A stretch of DNA of 64,000 nt, taken from NCBI GenBank assembly GCA_009761415.1, contig QUOL01000005.1, positions 496,001 through 560,000 on the forward strand, written 5' to 3'. The position numbers were made by a program, and so were the translations under genes. Of the stretch, positions 32,026 to 43,382 are shown one piece after another (position 1 is the first letter of the stretch; the number at the start of each line of letters is the position of its first letter). Under the pieces are notes generated by a model. That model worked only from the letters and a program-made list of their open reading frames with translations, did not search any database and was not told the origin of the DNA. The stretch is from Sarcomyxa edulis (taxonomy: Eukaryota > Basidiomycota > Agaricomycetes > Agaricales > Mycenaceae).

Positions 32026-35000
32026 ATGATGGGTCCATCTGCATCGGCTTTGAGCCGTTTGCCAATACGGAAAACCCTCCAGGGGCCATGGCATACACCA
32101 TTCAATCCAGTACCACACCCCCATCTATGCTTCCGCGCGGCATTTTCAGTCTATTCGAGGTCAAATACGACTTCAATACCCTCCTTAACACTCAATCTTC
32201 CGACAGGAATACCTAAAAGGTCATTTTCGCCGAATTGGGGAATTCCAAATCGTTTTTATTCGACACCAACTCCTACTGCATCCACGGTAGAAGGAAAGTC
32301 TTCTGTGGTATCTGATGTACCTAATCCACCACCGGCATCGACACCAAAACCATCACTAATAACTCGGATAATCCCACCGACACTAATCGTAAAGGACGTC
32401 GAGAGCGCGTCTTCCATGAAGAAAATAGCGTTATTGGCCAGACCGGAACGGAAACCATTGCTCCAAGCTATTGGGCTTCTATTGCTTTCGTCGTCTGTTT
32501 CGATGAGTATTCCGTTCACTATTGGGAAATTGATAGACTTTTTCTCGTCTACAGACCCAGTGCGTCCATGTCTTGCAATGTGACAAATTTAGACTCATTT
32601 ACTTGGCGTTATTGATTGGGACATTCAGCAAATTCCTCTCGGTCTCTCGATCTGGCAGGCTTCCACCGTACTTCTCTTTCTTTTCACTGCGGGTGCTGTT
32701 GCAAATGCCGGCAGAGCAATGCTGATGAGAATGGCTGGTCAAAGGATAGTTGCACGACTTCGCGAACGGACTTACGCTGCGGCACTTCAACAGGAAGTCG
32801 AGTTTGTGGAGAAAGGTGAAGGCGATGTCCTCAGCCGACTGAGCGTCGATACTAGCATTGTCGGAGAAAGGTGCGTAGCTTGCTAATGATCTTGCACTTC
32901 TTGCAGTCTTATGTGTCGGTATATCTTCTTCACTAGTGTTACACAAAACCTTTCCGACGGCTTGCGGGCTATTGTAATGTCTTCTGTTGGATGTTAGTCT
33001 TACTGTCCTATAGACCGCACGACTGCTGATAATATGCTCTATTTATAGTGGGCGCCATGTTTTATCTCTCTCCTACCTTGACCCTCTTGATGCTCGCTAT
33101 CGTCCCACCCGTATCTCTTGGAGCCGTACGTCATCTGACTATCGCAACAACATAATTATTGAACTACTTCACAGGTATTTTACGGTCGTTACCTCAAGAA
33201 ATTGTCAAATAAGACGCAAGAGGCCATGGGTGAGATGACTAAAGTAAGGGTTTCACGTGTACATCTCAAGGTCTTATCGTTTCACTTACAAGCGTGCTAC
33301 TTAATTTCGTGTAGGTAGCTTCTGAGTCTCTATCTGCTCTGCGAACTGTACAAGCGTTCAATGCACTACCTCAAGAACAAGCAAAATTCCACGAGCGGGT
33401 AACTACCGTCCTGACACTGGCGAGGAAAGAAGCGATTGCTAGCGGAATCTTTTTCGGGAGTACCGGATGGAGTGGAAACGTTACATTGTTAGGCCTTCTT
33501 GGCTATGGTTAGTTCCAAGAGCACTTTTTCGTTGACTCTCCTCACACAATGCTCTTGCTCAGGTGGGACACTTGTAGCGGGTGGCGCCATCTCAGTCGGA
33601 GATCTCACAAGTCTCCTGCTATACACGGTTTACGTTGGGAGCGGTCTGCAGATGTTGACGTAAGTTCCCTCCTCTCAAGAAACAATCCGATCTTAACTAA
33701 AGTGATGAGTTCAGATCCTTCTTCGTACGTCCACGATGGTCCTATCCGTCAAACTCTCTCTTAGAGCATTGATATTCTAGTCCTCCATCATGCGGGGTGT
33801 CGGTGCTGGAACCAGGATCTTCGAACTTCTAGATCGACAACCGATTATTCCGCACAGCTCTGGAATTGTCTTACCACATACTAGCCGCGGAATAGTGAGA
33901 TTTGAGGATATACGATTTGAGTACCCGAGCCGTAAAGGCGTTGATATTCTGAAGGACTTCAATCTCGAAGTTGGCGTCGGCGAGAGTGTCGCCATTGTGT
34001 GAGTTTTTTTTCGCGCATGTCGTATTCCAAATGTATTGACGCACACTGACAGTGGGAAGAGTGGAGGTGGAAAATCCTCTATTCACTCCCTACTCCTTCG
34101 GTACTATGATCCTATCAAAGGGAGGGTAACTTTTGATGGGCAAGGTATGCTTCGTACCCTACGACATCGCATGTTTTCTCATCAATGCTCTATCAGACAT
34201 TCGAGAATTCACCACAGAATCATGGCGGAATATAATTGGCGTCGTTCCACAGGATCCTGTCTTATTTACAGGCACTATTGCATCAAACATTGCTTATGGA
34301 AACCCTGATGCGACCCGGGAACAAATTGAAGCTGCCGCACAGGAAGCAAATTGTGAGTTCGTATGGGGTATGCCGAAGGGTTTTGATACCGAAAGTAAGT
34401 CCGAAACCGTCACCTGCACATCAGAACGTTCTGATTGTCTCCTCATAGTTGGTCGCTTGAGCCTGAGTGGCGGACAGCGACAGCGCCTTGCTATCGCGCG
34501 AGCTTTACTGAAGAAACCGGCCATCTTAGCACTTGACGAAGCTACTAGTTCTTTGGACGCGACTTCTGAACACAGAGTGCGCTGCTTATGCTTCCATTGT
34601 CGTGCTGCATCTCTAACCTGGTGTCATATAGGTCAATGACGCTATTGATAAGATATTGAGATCCAGACAGACAACTTGTCTTTTCGTGGCTCATCGTTTG
34701 TCAACGATCGCGAGAGCGGAACGCATCGTGGTTCTTGAAGGTGATGTTCGACATCTTTTATCTCGATCGCTGCATTGTTAAAATCCTTAATTAATTAGAT
34801 GGTCGAATAACGGAGTCGGGAACGTATCGACAACTGGTCAGACTGGTTTCATCTTCCTTGGATGATAGGTACTCATATATATCTTGGTTTTTCTCTGGAT
34901 TAGGTCAACCGCGAAAACTCGCGTTTCAGAGCCCTTATGGCTGCACAATTGAACGCAGCTGCTGGGGAGAGTTTGTCGACAAATTTACCTCTACCACCAA

Positions 35001-35065
35001 TGCCTTTATCATCGCTTCAAGTTCCTATCGAAGTGTCGGCACCTCCGCCACCTCCGTTAGCATAA
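32026..35065 (+). CDS. MDL1: Mitochondrial ABC half-transporter, MDL1/ABCB10 type
   Basis: The start [20 protein letters not shown] opens a Ser/Arg-rich, acid-poor leader of roughly 100 residues suited to mitochondrial import. One TMD of six helices follows ([58 protein letters not shown]). A single NBD has, after splicing, [10 protein letters not shown] (Walker A), [10 protein letters not shown] (Q-loop), [30 protein letters not shown] and [12 protein letters not shown]. Many 50-60 nt introns interrupt it, and the last exon ends APPPPPLA at 35065. MDL1 exports peptides from protein turnover out of the mitochondrial matrix in yeast; ABCB10 homologues act in heme and oxidative-stress physiology. 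All catalytic motifs are intact. Confidence 0.9.
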
Positions 35066-35367
35066 CAATATCCAGGTTGACGATTTTCGGACTATAGACG
35101 CGGACACACGCCGCCACCATTGTATTTGATCATTGATTACGACCCACCAAGAGCATATTTATTCATAGTAATTACTATACGATGATTTCCACTCACTAAG
35201 AAGATTGAGACTACCGCCACAATCTATTCTCAGGTGTTCTGCTACCGATTCCGACAGCAAGGTTCAAGGACTTCATACACGCTGAAAACGCGTGCTTAAG
35301 GCAAAGAAAATTGTCACCTTCGATTCATCCTCAAGCGAGCTACGACTATAACCCCCCCGCCTTCAAT
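35066..35367. other. Short intergenic region between MDL1 and the coiled-coil gene
   Basis: About 300 bp with no gene; it must hold the 3' end of MDL1 and the promoter of the next gene on the same strand. Confidence 0.3.
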
Positions 35368-36380
35368 ATGGAGCCTATAACCCCCGAGACGCCGTATTCT
35401 GGTGCCAACACGATATTATCGCCCGAAGTCGACTCTGCTAAAGAGGTCTTGAATGGTATGAAGTCGTCTTTGAGCTCCTTGGGAGCCACTTTCGATGCGT
35501 TGAGTGCGCAGACGATACAAATCGCCACCTTGGGAGGTGATCTCACCACGGCGCAGCAGCTAAACAGGTGAAAGACAATCCATGTCTGTCGCCGAGTATT
35601 GTTTACCGAAATTGCGTAGTCTTCGATCGCAAATGCGAAATCAGGACAAGAAACAAATAGAGGGAATCAGTGAAATCAGCTGTGAGTAGAGGGGCTTGTA
35701 ATCATTGAATCTCAGGCAATCGCTGATATAGGTCCTCGATTACCAGTGATCCTTGAAGAGATCTTGAACAAACGCATGATGGATTACCTTGAAAAAGAGG
35801 GTGAGTATTTCCATTGCTTTGAGCATGTGCGAGCTACTCACGACGATAACATCTTGAAGTCCAAAAGGAGATCGAGGCTCAGATCGAACAACTGGTGGAG
35901 GAACAGGTTAAGGCATGTCTCAAGACACATATCCCGCAAGAACTCCAAGACGAGGTTGAAAAACATAAGAACCAGCTCGAAGAGGTCCGGCGGGAGCTCC
36001 ATAATTCGTGAGTGGGCACGTGGAAGACAACGACCAGGTCATCATATCATTCCACAGGGAGAGCAGGCGCGCCAACCTGTTACTTAGACGGACTGATGCC
36101 GACAATACGCTGAACACAATATATTTGGCGAACGGGGAAGTCAGCTCTTACTTCCCGAAAACTCTGAACGATCTGTTCGAATTAGATGGTGAGTCATCTG
36201 GGGTACAAATGAAGTGGCTACGGGACACTCACATGAAGGGATGCCCCAGCGGTGACAGCCAAGGCACTGGTAGTAGACTACGAGATTCCAGACGTATCAG
36301 AATCAAAGGAAAGAAACCTGAATAGGTTCATGCAGTTTTGCGGAGTGTCCTATCAAATGGTAGATCTTCTTCGATCGTGA
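35368..36380 (+). CDS. Coiled-coil protein of unknown function
   Basis: From the ATG at 35368: MEPITPETPYSGANTILSPE, then a helical part (SAKEVLNGMKSSLSSLGATF). It splices to SLRSQMRNQDKKQIEGISEI, PRLPVILEEILNKRMMDYLE and a strong coiled coil (VQKEIEAQIEQLVEEQVKAC ... LQDEVEKHKNQLEEVRRELH). The end is RANLLLRRTDADNTLNTIYL, FPKTLNDLFELD, VSESKERNLNRFMQFCGVSY and a stop at 36378-36380. Six exons, all with GT-AG introns. I recall this arrangement as an uncharacterised basidiomycete protein but give no function. It is convergent with the GEP4 gene, with only about 105 bp between the stop codons. Confidence 0.7.
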
Positions 36381-36485
36381 TAATATGTCTATTGAGCTTT
36401 ACTGCGTGATTATAGGTCAATACAGGCTCAAGTACGCGACGAGTCGGACTGGAAAGAGAGGAAGTGCGCACGTAGATCGTATGTA

Positions 36486-37490
36486 CTATGCACCGCCGAT
36501 GAATTTCTTGGTCGTTACGCTCGGGCCTATATCCTGTTCCTTGATGAACCCCTCTGAAGGATGAGATGTCAATCCGTTGCCAGTGTCTACGCTTTTGGTC
36601 CATTTGTCCACAGATTCCACTAGTCTCTTCTCGAACCACCGCATAACCATGCTCTCCTTCTGCCAGACTCCAGTCGTATATATCGAAAGTGGACCAGTAA
36701 GATTTAGTTCTGGCCGTCGAATTAGAGGGTTCTTTTCAGATGAATCGTCTGGTCCGCTTTGGTGTTGTACTTTCTTCTTCATCCGGTTAGCCATCACCAC
36801 GTCGGTAAAGATGCGATCCCCGACCACGATGAGCTCTTCGTCTCGAACAGGTATCCGTAGAGAGCTGAAATAGTTTCGTATCGACGCTATGCACGAATAT
36901 GAGGGTTTTTGTTCGCTGTGTCGGAGGACTGGAACTCCTAGATGATGGGTGACAGATTCGGCCTGCGGCGTCAAGGCAGCTGATGTGAATATGGTCCATA
37001 CTGGACGGAAAAGGAGCGAACTGACCTGGATTTCACCGGCGTCGGAGCGTGTTCCAGCCGAGTTGCTGACGATGAGCACATTGCCCTCCCCGAAAGTTTC
37101 ACGACACGACTTCCAGGCCTCCTAGAATACGAGCTTCAGTATGGATCGCTTCCGTTGCATGCGATGTTGGTCTACCTGCAAGTCTGGAACAAGCGTGTCG
37201 CGATAGGGTATTGTCTATAAGGATGGTATCAACCTCACTGACTATCATAATCCAGTGGAACAAGGCGAACCAAGCAATTGTCCTTGTCGAATACAGCACC
37301 TCGATACCCTGCTTTATATAAAGCTGGAAAGTCAAGCTGGCGAATGTCTTTCTGTGCGAGATCCGTGAACACTTGAAAGGAGATTCCAATCTTGTGGCTT
37401 CACACCTTTGACCACGATACCCGGAATAACTAGACGTGGATTGAATAAAAGATGGAAGGGTACCAGTAGACCCGGAATATTCAAGGGCAT
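36486..37490 (-). CDS. GEP4: Mitochondrial phosphatidylglycerophosphatase, GEP4 type
   Basis: Start MPLNIPGLLVPFHLLFNPRL at 37490. Splicing gives KDIRQLDFPALYKAGYRG, then AVFDKDNCL (HAD motif I, DxDN form), TIPYRDTLVP, then VLIVSNSAGTRSDAGEIQ (motif II region), AESVTHHLGVPVLRHSEQKP, and ELIVVGDRIFTDVVMANRM (HAD motif IV GDR..TD). The C-terminus reads GPLSIYTTGVWQKES, then WFEKRLVESVDKW. This is the full motif set of GEP4, the matrix enzyme dephosphorylating phosphatidylglycerolphosphate in cardiolipin synthesis. Part of the mid-region (MKKKVQHQSGPDD...) may be an intron rather than an insert. The gene is divergent from PPM1 across 83 bp. Confidence 0.9.
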
Positions 37491-37573
37491 CTTTTGTCGA
37501 GAAATCCGAGAAAGCAAAGAAAAAGAGAAAGTCAAGTCGGGCACGCCGGGATTTCCCTTTCCATCTTCTTGCC
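37491..37573. promoter_or_regulatory. Compact bidirectional promoter of GEP4 and PPM1
   Basis: Only 83 bp separate the two divergent start codons. It is AG-rich on the plus strand (AAGCAAAGAAAAAGAGAAAG). Any promoter elements must overlap one or both 5' UTRs. Confidence 0.7.
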
Positions 37574-38884
37574 ATGTTTCCGCCGTCTCGACCTCAAGAC
37601 TCTGATGCTCCGATACGACTCACAGACACCGACGCTGCAGTCGCGAGACTCTCCGCTGTTCAAAAGGGCTATCTTCAAGATGAATACGTGAAATATCTGG
37701 TCCCTCGAGCGCACCTGCAACCCCCAAGGCCACCTCTCATCAACGTGGGCACTTTCGTACGAACCACTGCCATCGATGACCTCGTACGACAGTGGTTACG
37801 ACTATCTGGACAATCAAGAAAACCTTGTCAAATAGTCAGCCTTGGTGCTGGTAGCGATACTAGATTTTGGCGGATTTCCGTACGCACTCATACATATATT
37901 GCTCGACATTGACATGGAACGACCCATCAGCTAGACGGGCCCCGATAAAGATCTTCTCGGGACGTACATTGAACTTGATTTCCCTGAGATCACCAGCAAG
38001 AAGGCTATGGCTATTCGGAAAAGTAAGGAATTGAGCTCTGTACTAGGACAGGACGTTAAACTCGGTTAGTGTCTCCGTACTCGAATCTGCGTTGTCTTCT
38101 GATACGGATCATACAGCGAATGGCGGAACTGCTTTACACTCCCCCAAATACCATCTACTGCCCATTGATCTCCGTTTTTCTCCTAACGAGACATTGTCAT
38201 CATTGCTGGCTTCTTCGGATTCGACCTCTGGTCTGCCTATCTTATCACGAACTCGCCCTACGCTCCTCTTATTTGAATGTGTTCTTGTCTACATGTCTCC
38301 TTCTGCCTCCTCTGCAATTCTCCAGTGGTTTGTGAATTACCTCTCGCATTCGGATGGGCCATCGTCAGCAAGCGACGACGATGGGACAGTGTTGGGAAGC
38401 GTCGTATACGAGATGTTTGGTCTGGGCGACGCTTTTGGACGTGTTATGCTCAACAATCTCAAGGCAAGTACATAAACCTCATTGGCTGATCTTTCTTCTA
38501 AAGTACATGATCTACAGACACGGAATGTCTCACTTCCCGGTGCAGAGCCGTATCCATCAGTAGCCTCCCTCACAAACCGATTCTTGGAGCATGAGTTCAC
38601 AACGGCTCATGCTTTGACTCTCCGTGACATTCGAAGAGATTACATCAATCGAGCAGAACTTGAGAGGTGGGTACCAGAAAATCCTCATCAACTGATTGTG
38701 TTTTGACATCCTTTTCTCTAGAATATCGACGTTAGAAATGCTAGATGAGATAGAAGAGTTGGAACTTGTGTTGGAACATTATGGGATAACATGGGGGTTG
38801 AAGACTTTCGGTTCTGCAAAAAGACTTGATTGGTTGGAATGGGGGTTAAAACACGCTCCGCCGCCTATAACCGAACCTCAATAA
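37574..38884 (+). CDS. PPM1: Leucine carboxyl methyltransferase 1 (PPM1/LCMT1)
   Basis: Begins MFPPSRPQDSDAPIRLTDTD and has YLQDEYVKYLVP, then FVRTTAIDDLVRQWL, and the SAM-binding IVSLGAGSDTRFWRI (motif I). After splicing come YIELDFPEITSKKA, HLLPIDLRF, PTLLLFECVLVYMSPSASSA (motif post III), VVYEMFGLGDAFGRVMLNNL, and the C-terminal ISTLEMLDEIEELELVLEHY followed by WGLKHA. This is the class-I SAM methyltransferase that methylates the C-terminal leucine of PP2A catalytic subunit. Domain order and length fit the family. Five introns of 50-60 nt. Confidence 0.93.
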
Positions 38885-39246
38885 ATAAGCATAGGTACAA
38901 TTGACTCGAACTTCCTGAATCAGTCATAATCGCTGATTGTCGTCTTGATAGGATATGGGATACGTTGTGTCAGTGTATAGAATATACCCGTTGAAAACCC
39001 TCTCTGGTCCCCGAGAAATTTGCTTTTTGGTTCAATTTTGGCCAATTTTGGTCTGGCACGTCGAAGAGTCACGTCACAGGACGTGACCACGCTCGACTTT
39101 TAACTAGAAACAGCCAACTTCGAGTCTTCCACTAAACTCCCACTGAGTACCTAGCGTCAAGTGCTGCTTATCATATTCGAAAGGAAAGTAGCATACATCT
39201 CATTTTTTTTTGGCTTCTATCTCATACATTCGATTGGATCTACAGA
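38885..39246. other. Intergenic region between PPM1 and the BTB gene
   Basis: About 360 bp without a gene. It holds a nine-T run near 39206 and AATTTTGGCCAATTTTGG-type direct repeats near 39032-39050. Confidence 0.3.
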
Positions 39247-40483
39247 ATGTCGTCCGAGTCAACTCCGAGTCAGACTCCTAATCCTTGTCGTTCCGCAGAG
39301 CATCTTTTCGATGTCTCGGAGGATACTGCAGTTGAACACACCTCGCGCGACCTGAGTCCGAAGAAACGTACCTGCGAAGCGACTTCGCCTGAACCTGATG
39401 CGAAACGCCCTAAGGTCGGAGGCCGCGCATATACAGAGCACCCTCACTTTTGGTCCTACAACGACATTTGTCTCTTACAAATTGGCTCCACACGATTTCG
39501 TCTGCATATGAGTCGATTATCCAAGCACTCCCTTTGGTTCAAACGACTTTTCCGACAAAGCAGTGTGGTAGAGTTCCATGCTGCCGAGGACGACCGTCTC
39601 GATGATGAATCAGAGGACGATATGGACTTGCTAGACGTCATCTCTCAAGCAGAAGTCTTCGAAGGATGTAAGCTCTACTATCTGGATTCGACAGGTATTA
39701 CCCTCGAAGATTTTGAGATTTTGTTATCGGCGATGGACGACTCAATGTATGCGCGTTCATTTACACTTTTTGTTGTCGCATCAAGCTGAGTTGATTTACT
39801 TACCCAGACTCTACTCACACCGCACCCCCGCCTTTCCCGTTCTTGCTGCCATCTTGCGTGCCTCTACCATCCTCAAATTCGATCAGTTTCGAACATTCGC
39901 GCGGAAGATCTTGGAGACTACCTTCTCGGACGCTCTTTCCGACTTGAAGCCCGTTACCATTCAATATGCAGCAGACGCCGTCAAGCTTGGACGCGACTTT
40001 GACGTTCCCCGTATCTTGAAACGCGCTTTCTACGAGCTTGCGAGGACACCAGCCCCGACCAAACGCATCACTTCGGAAGACACTGACAGTAACTATTCTG
40101 ATGACGATGCTGATTCTATGCTCTGTCTTGATCCTGCCGACCTAATCACTCTCTCGAACCTACAAAAGAACTTAGTAGCTTCCTGGCCGACCATCCTTTC
40201 CATCCTGTCAACCGAGTTCCGCTGCCCGAGGAAAAACGGCGCACTCAAGTCGTCTTGCAAGTCATCTCACGACTCCAGGCATTGGCATTTAATCCACGGT
40301 CGAAAGCAAAGCTTTCTCGCACTATGGCAGAACGATGTTTTGAATGGATTGGAGAAGTTGAAAGAGGATGAATGGAAACGTAACGGATATTGCGACGAAT
40401 GTGTCGAATCAAGAAAATCATCGTTGGAGGCTCACAGAAGGACGATATGGGGAGACATGGATCTGTGGCTCAGTTTGTACTAG
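39247..40483 (+). CDS. BTB/POZ domain protein
   Basis: Start MSSESTPSQTPNPCRS with an N-terminal region containing KKRTCEATSPEPDAKRPK (a possible nuclear signal). The BTB fold follows: HPHFWSYNDICLLQIGSTRF, LHMSRLSKHSLWFKRLF, an acidic loop, LYYLDSTGITLEDFEILLSA. A 61-nt intron (39749-39809) joins MDDS to ILYSHRTPAFPVLAAILRAS. The rest is helical (FARKILETTFSDAL; YAADAVKLGRDFDVPRILKR). A Cys-containing tail is CDECVESRK. This form (variant BTB with the acidic loop, about 390 residues) is common in agaricomycetes and of unknown substrate. The other intron choices near 39780 give a frameshift. Confidence 0.75.
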
Positions 40484-40959
40484 CTTGGATTTTGCATTGA
40501 ATTTGCGCGCAACCTGCCTACCTTCCTTGTCAACTTCGCACACCAATCACTAGACTAGCTCTTCTGTTATCATCAGTGTCATGCTCTTCATAAATTATGG
40601 GACCTGTAATTCACAGTATTAATTGCCTTGTTCATGCATAGTATTTGTCTGTATCTGTAAGTACACGTTGATACCAAACCGTAGTCTTCCACAACCAGAG
40701 TCGATATGTGTTGAGAATCGATCACGACTGCTCTGGAGAGTTCGTGTCGGGAGATTTCTGAAGATTTCGGCCATCTCGGGCTCGGGCACTATTCTTCATA
40801 CGCAAATAACAGCTCCGCCTAGCTCCGACTAAAATATATCTTATCAGCTTGAATGTCCAACTAGGGGTCGTCGCAAGCGTCGCCTCAAACCTTACTTATC
40901 ATCATATATACATTTCCTATCTCTTTTCCCTTACTAACTTAGTACCGACGATTTCCCAG
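40484..40959. other. Intergenic region right of the BTB gene
   Basis: No supported gene. Confidence 0.3.
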
Positions 40960-41480
40960 TATCGCGCGCGGGATTGCATCCGAAGCACCGCCACCGCGAA
41001 ATCCCGGGCCTCCCTCCTCCTCGACGTCGGGTTTCCGCCACGGGAAACGATTTTCTCTAAGGTCTGACACCGCGTAGAGCTTATCATAATATACATGAAT
41101 GAGATTGTCTATGTAATCTAGCTTAGGAAATCTTGGTTGAGTCCCAGTCGAGTCTGACACTCTTGACTTTTTTGGCACTGGCACTGCCACCCTCCCGCAC
41201 CCTCCCTCCACCCTCCTCGACGTCGGGCTCCCACCACGGGAACGGATTTTCTCTGGGGTCTGACACTGCGTAGGGACTCTCCTGGTGTGCATGAATGAGA
41301 TTGTCTATACAATCTAGCTTAGGAAATCTTGGTTGAGTCCCAGTCGAGTCTGACAGTCTTGACTTTTTAGCACTGGCACTGCCACCCTCCCGCACCCTCC
41401 CTCCTCGACGTCGGGCTCCCACCCCGGGAACGGATTTTCTCTAGGGTCTGACACTGCGTGGCAGGTATCATACCAATATT
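40960..41480. repeat. Tandem repeat, unit about 190 bp, roughly 2.5 copies
   Basis: Near-identical blocks begin at about 41035, 41231 and 41419, the last cut short. Each runs ACGGGAA(A)CGATTTTCTCT, GTCTGACAC(C/T)GCGTAG, ATGAATGAGATTGTCTAT, TCTAGCTTAGGAAATCTTGG, TTGAGTCCCAGTCGAGTCTG, GCACTGGCACTGCCACCCTC and ends CTCGACGTCGGGCT. A diverged leading block starts at about 40960. On the minus strand the repeat stays open in more than one frame, with repeated ENPFPWWEPDVEE-like peptides; coding use is not supported. Confidence 0.8.
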
Positions 41481-41581
41481 CCCTGCGCAGGCCAAATTCT
41501 CTATCACCAACCCCGACAAGTCTACGAGAACGATCACCCGTAATCAGTTTGCACTGACGAACAGAAGACGAGCCCCAAAGG

Positions 41582-43229
41582 ATGTCCCATGATCGAATAC
41601 CAGTCGAAACATGGACTTCCATACTAGAATATCTCCAGAGGTCTCACCAACGAAACATGCTTGCCGTATCCCGTTTCTATCATGATATTGCGGTGCGACT
41701 GTTATTCTCATCCATCAAGATATTTTTCATTGGAGGTGCACCCACTTTGACCCTCTTGGCACCACCACTTGTTGGTGTAGTCAGGGACGGTACGCTGAAC
41801 ACTCAGTCTAGAACGTCGATGTACGGGAATAGGGCTTGCGAGATGCTCAATCGCATTATAATGGATCCTAAATTCGCCAGTGTCGTCAAGAACATATGTG
41901 TCCTTGCATTTGCGACTGGGGAGTTGATTTTCGAACGAAGTAGGAAATTTTGACTCCATATCAGTTTTGCACCCATGTTGACGTACAGGTTCTCTCTACC
42001 TCCACACAGGCTGTTTGATCCAAGCGCTTCGATCCCTTCCCCATCTCTTATCGTTCACCTGGATTGGATGCAATCCTCCGCTGCCTCAAGATATATCAGA
42101 ATGCTTACCCGTGGACCTGAGGTTTATTAGTATGCCCATGTCCGTACAGATATGCTTACTTGGTCTATAGAGGAAAGTCACTGTTAACTATGAACATAGA
42201 ACTCCGGGAAGCCCTTCTCTTCATCAATTGACCCATCTACGTGAGCTACAGCTTTACAACTACGTCCACGATTACCACGCCGATGTTGGCGATCTCGAAT
42301 CTCTCATCGTCATTCTCGATAGCTCCTTCGACTCTTTGCGAAGGCTGAGCCTTCCAGCTAAAGCCGTGGCCGTCATGCCTATCCGTACTTTCATTTCACT
42401 CACAGAACTGTGCATATACGTCCCAGTTGACGCTCTCGAATTGGGCGAACTCGACCTCGTTTTTCGCCATGCCACATGCTTGACGGAGCTAGGATTGATA
42501 GGACACATGAAACCTCACATGTTGTTGAACTTGCAGTCTAGTTCAGGAGCTCTCCCGTACCTCACATCGTTTCGTTTGCACGTCGATCCCCAGAACATGT
42601 TGAGGGACAATATCGTTGGTCTCGTTGATTTTCTTCGTGGCCGAGAAAGCGTACTTCGAAGGTTGGATCTTCGTGTTTTCATGGACAAGCAAGCGTCCAA
42701 GGCGTTGACGCAGACAATCGAGAGGTTTTACGCGTTGGAAGTACTAGGCTTGGATATGGGGGCCAGCCAAATGGACACAGCGACTCTCGCAACCCGTCTG
42801 CCGCTTAACCTCCGGTCATTAAGACTTACTCTTTGGAACAGCGCGGCTCATGGCAATCCTTTGGCGTCTCTTGTGAGTTTCATCATACCCCTCTACTCTC
42901 ATTACTCAATCATCTTGCAGGTATTCCAGTTTGAGCAAATGGAGTTTCTCTCTTGCCTCGTTTTCAACGATCTCCAGGAGGATCTGCCCATTGACCCTGT
43001 AGAATTTTTGTCCACATCAAAACACATCGAACTCTTGGGGCTAAATTGTCACATTTGGAATGTTCATTCTATCACTAGCAGCGAGGGTTTCCGTGATTTT
43101 CTTTTGGAGCAGTGGCCTTGGGAAAAGGCAAAGTTCGGGATTTCAGCGGACTTCAGAAATATCGACGATGCTTGGTTATTCAGATATAGTGAGGTCGAGG
43201 AAGACATATCGGTTACGGATGTACTATGA
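41582..43229 (+). CDS. F-box/LRR protein
   Basis: Begins MSHDRIPVETWTSILEYLQR then NMLAVSRFYHDIAVRLLFSS, an F-box in the first 45 residues. After two introns (41940-41987; the second ends near 42173) the protein goes on as LIQALRSLPHLLSFTWIG, then LRELQLYNYVHDYHADVGDL. A long LRR-like array follows (SFDSLRRLSLPAKAV; CLTELGLIGHMKP; VLRRLDLRVFMDKQ; LEVLGLDMGASQM). A further intron at about 42872-42919 precedes VFQFEQMEFLSCLVFNDLQE. It ends SEVEEDISVTDVL. Likely a substrate receptor of an SCF ubiquitin ligase. The gene begins 100 bp after the 190-bp tandem repeat. Choosing the acceptor at 42172-42173 is needed to avoid an early stop. Confidence 0.72.
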
Positions 43230-43382
43230 ACACATTGGCGAATACCGCGAGTTCAGCTGCTGCCTAGGATTTTTGAACAAGATATATCACCAGAAGTATT
43301 ACAGAATATTACACACAGTACCGAGTTCACTTCAGAATTCATATTTCTCTTTGCTCTTTCCAATCAACAATGCGCATCCCTT

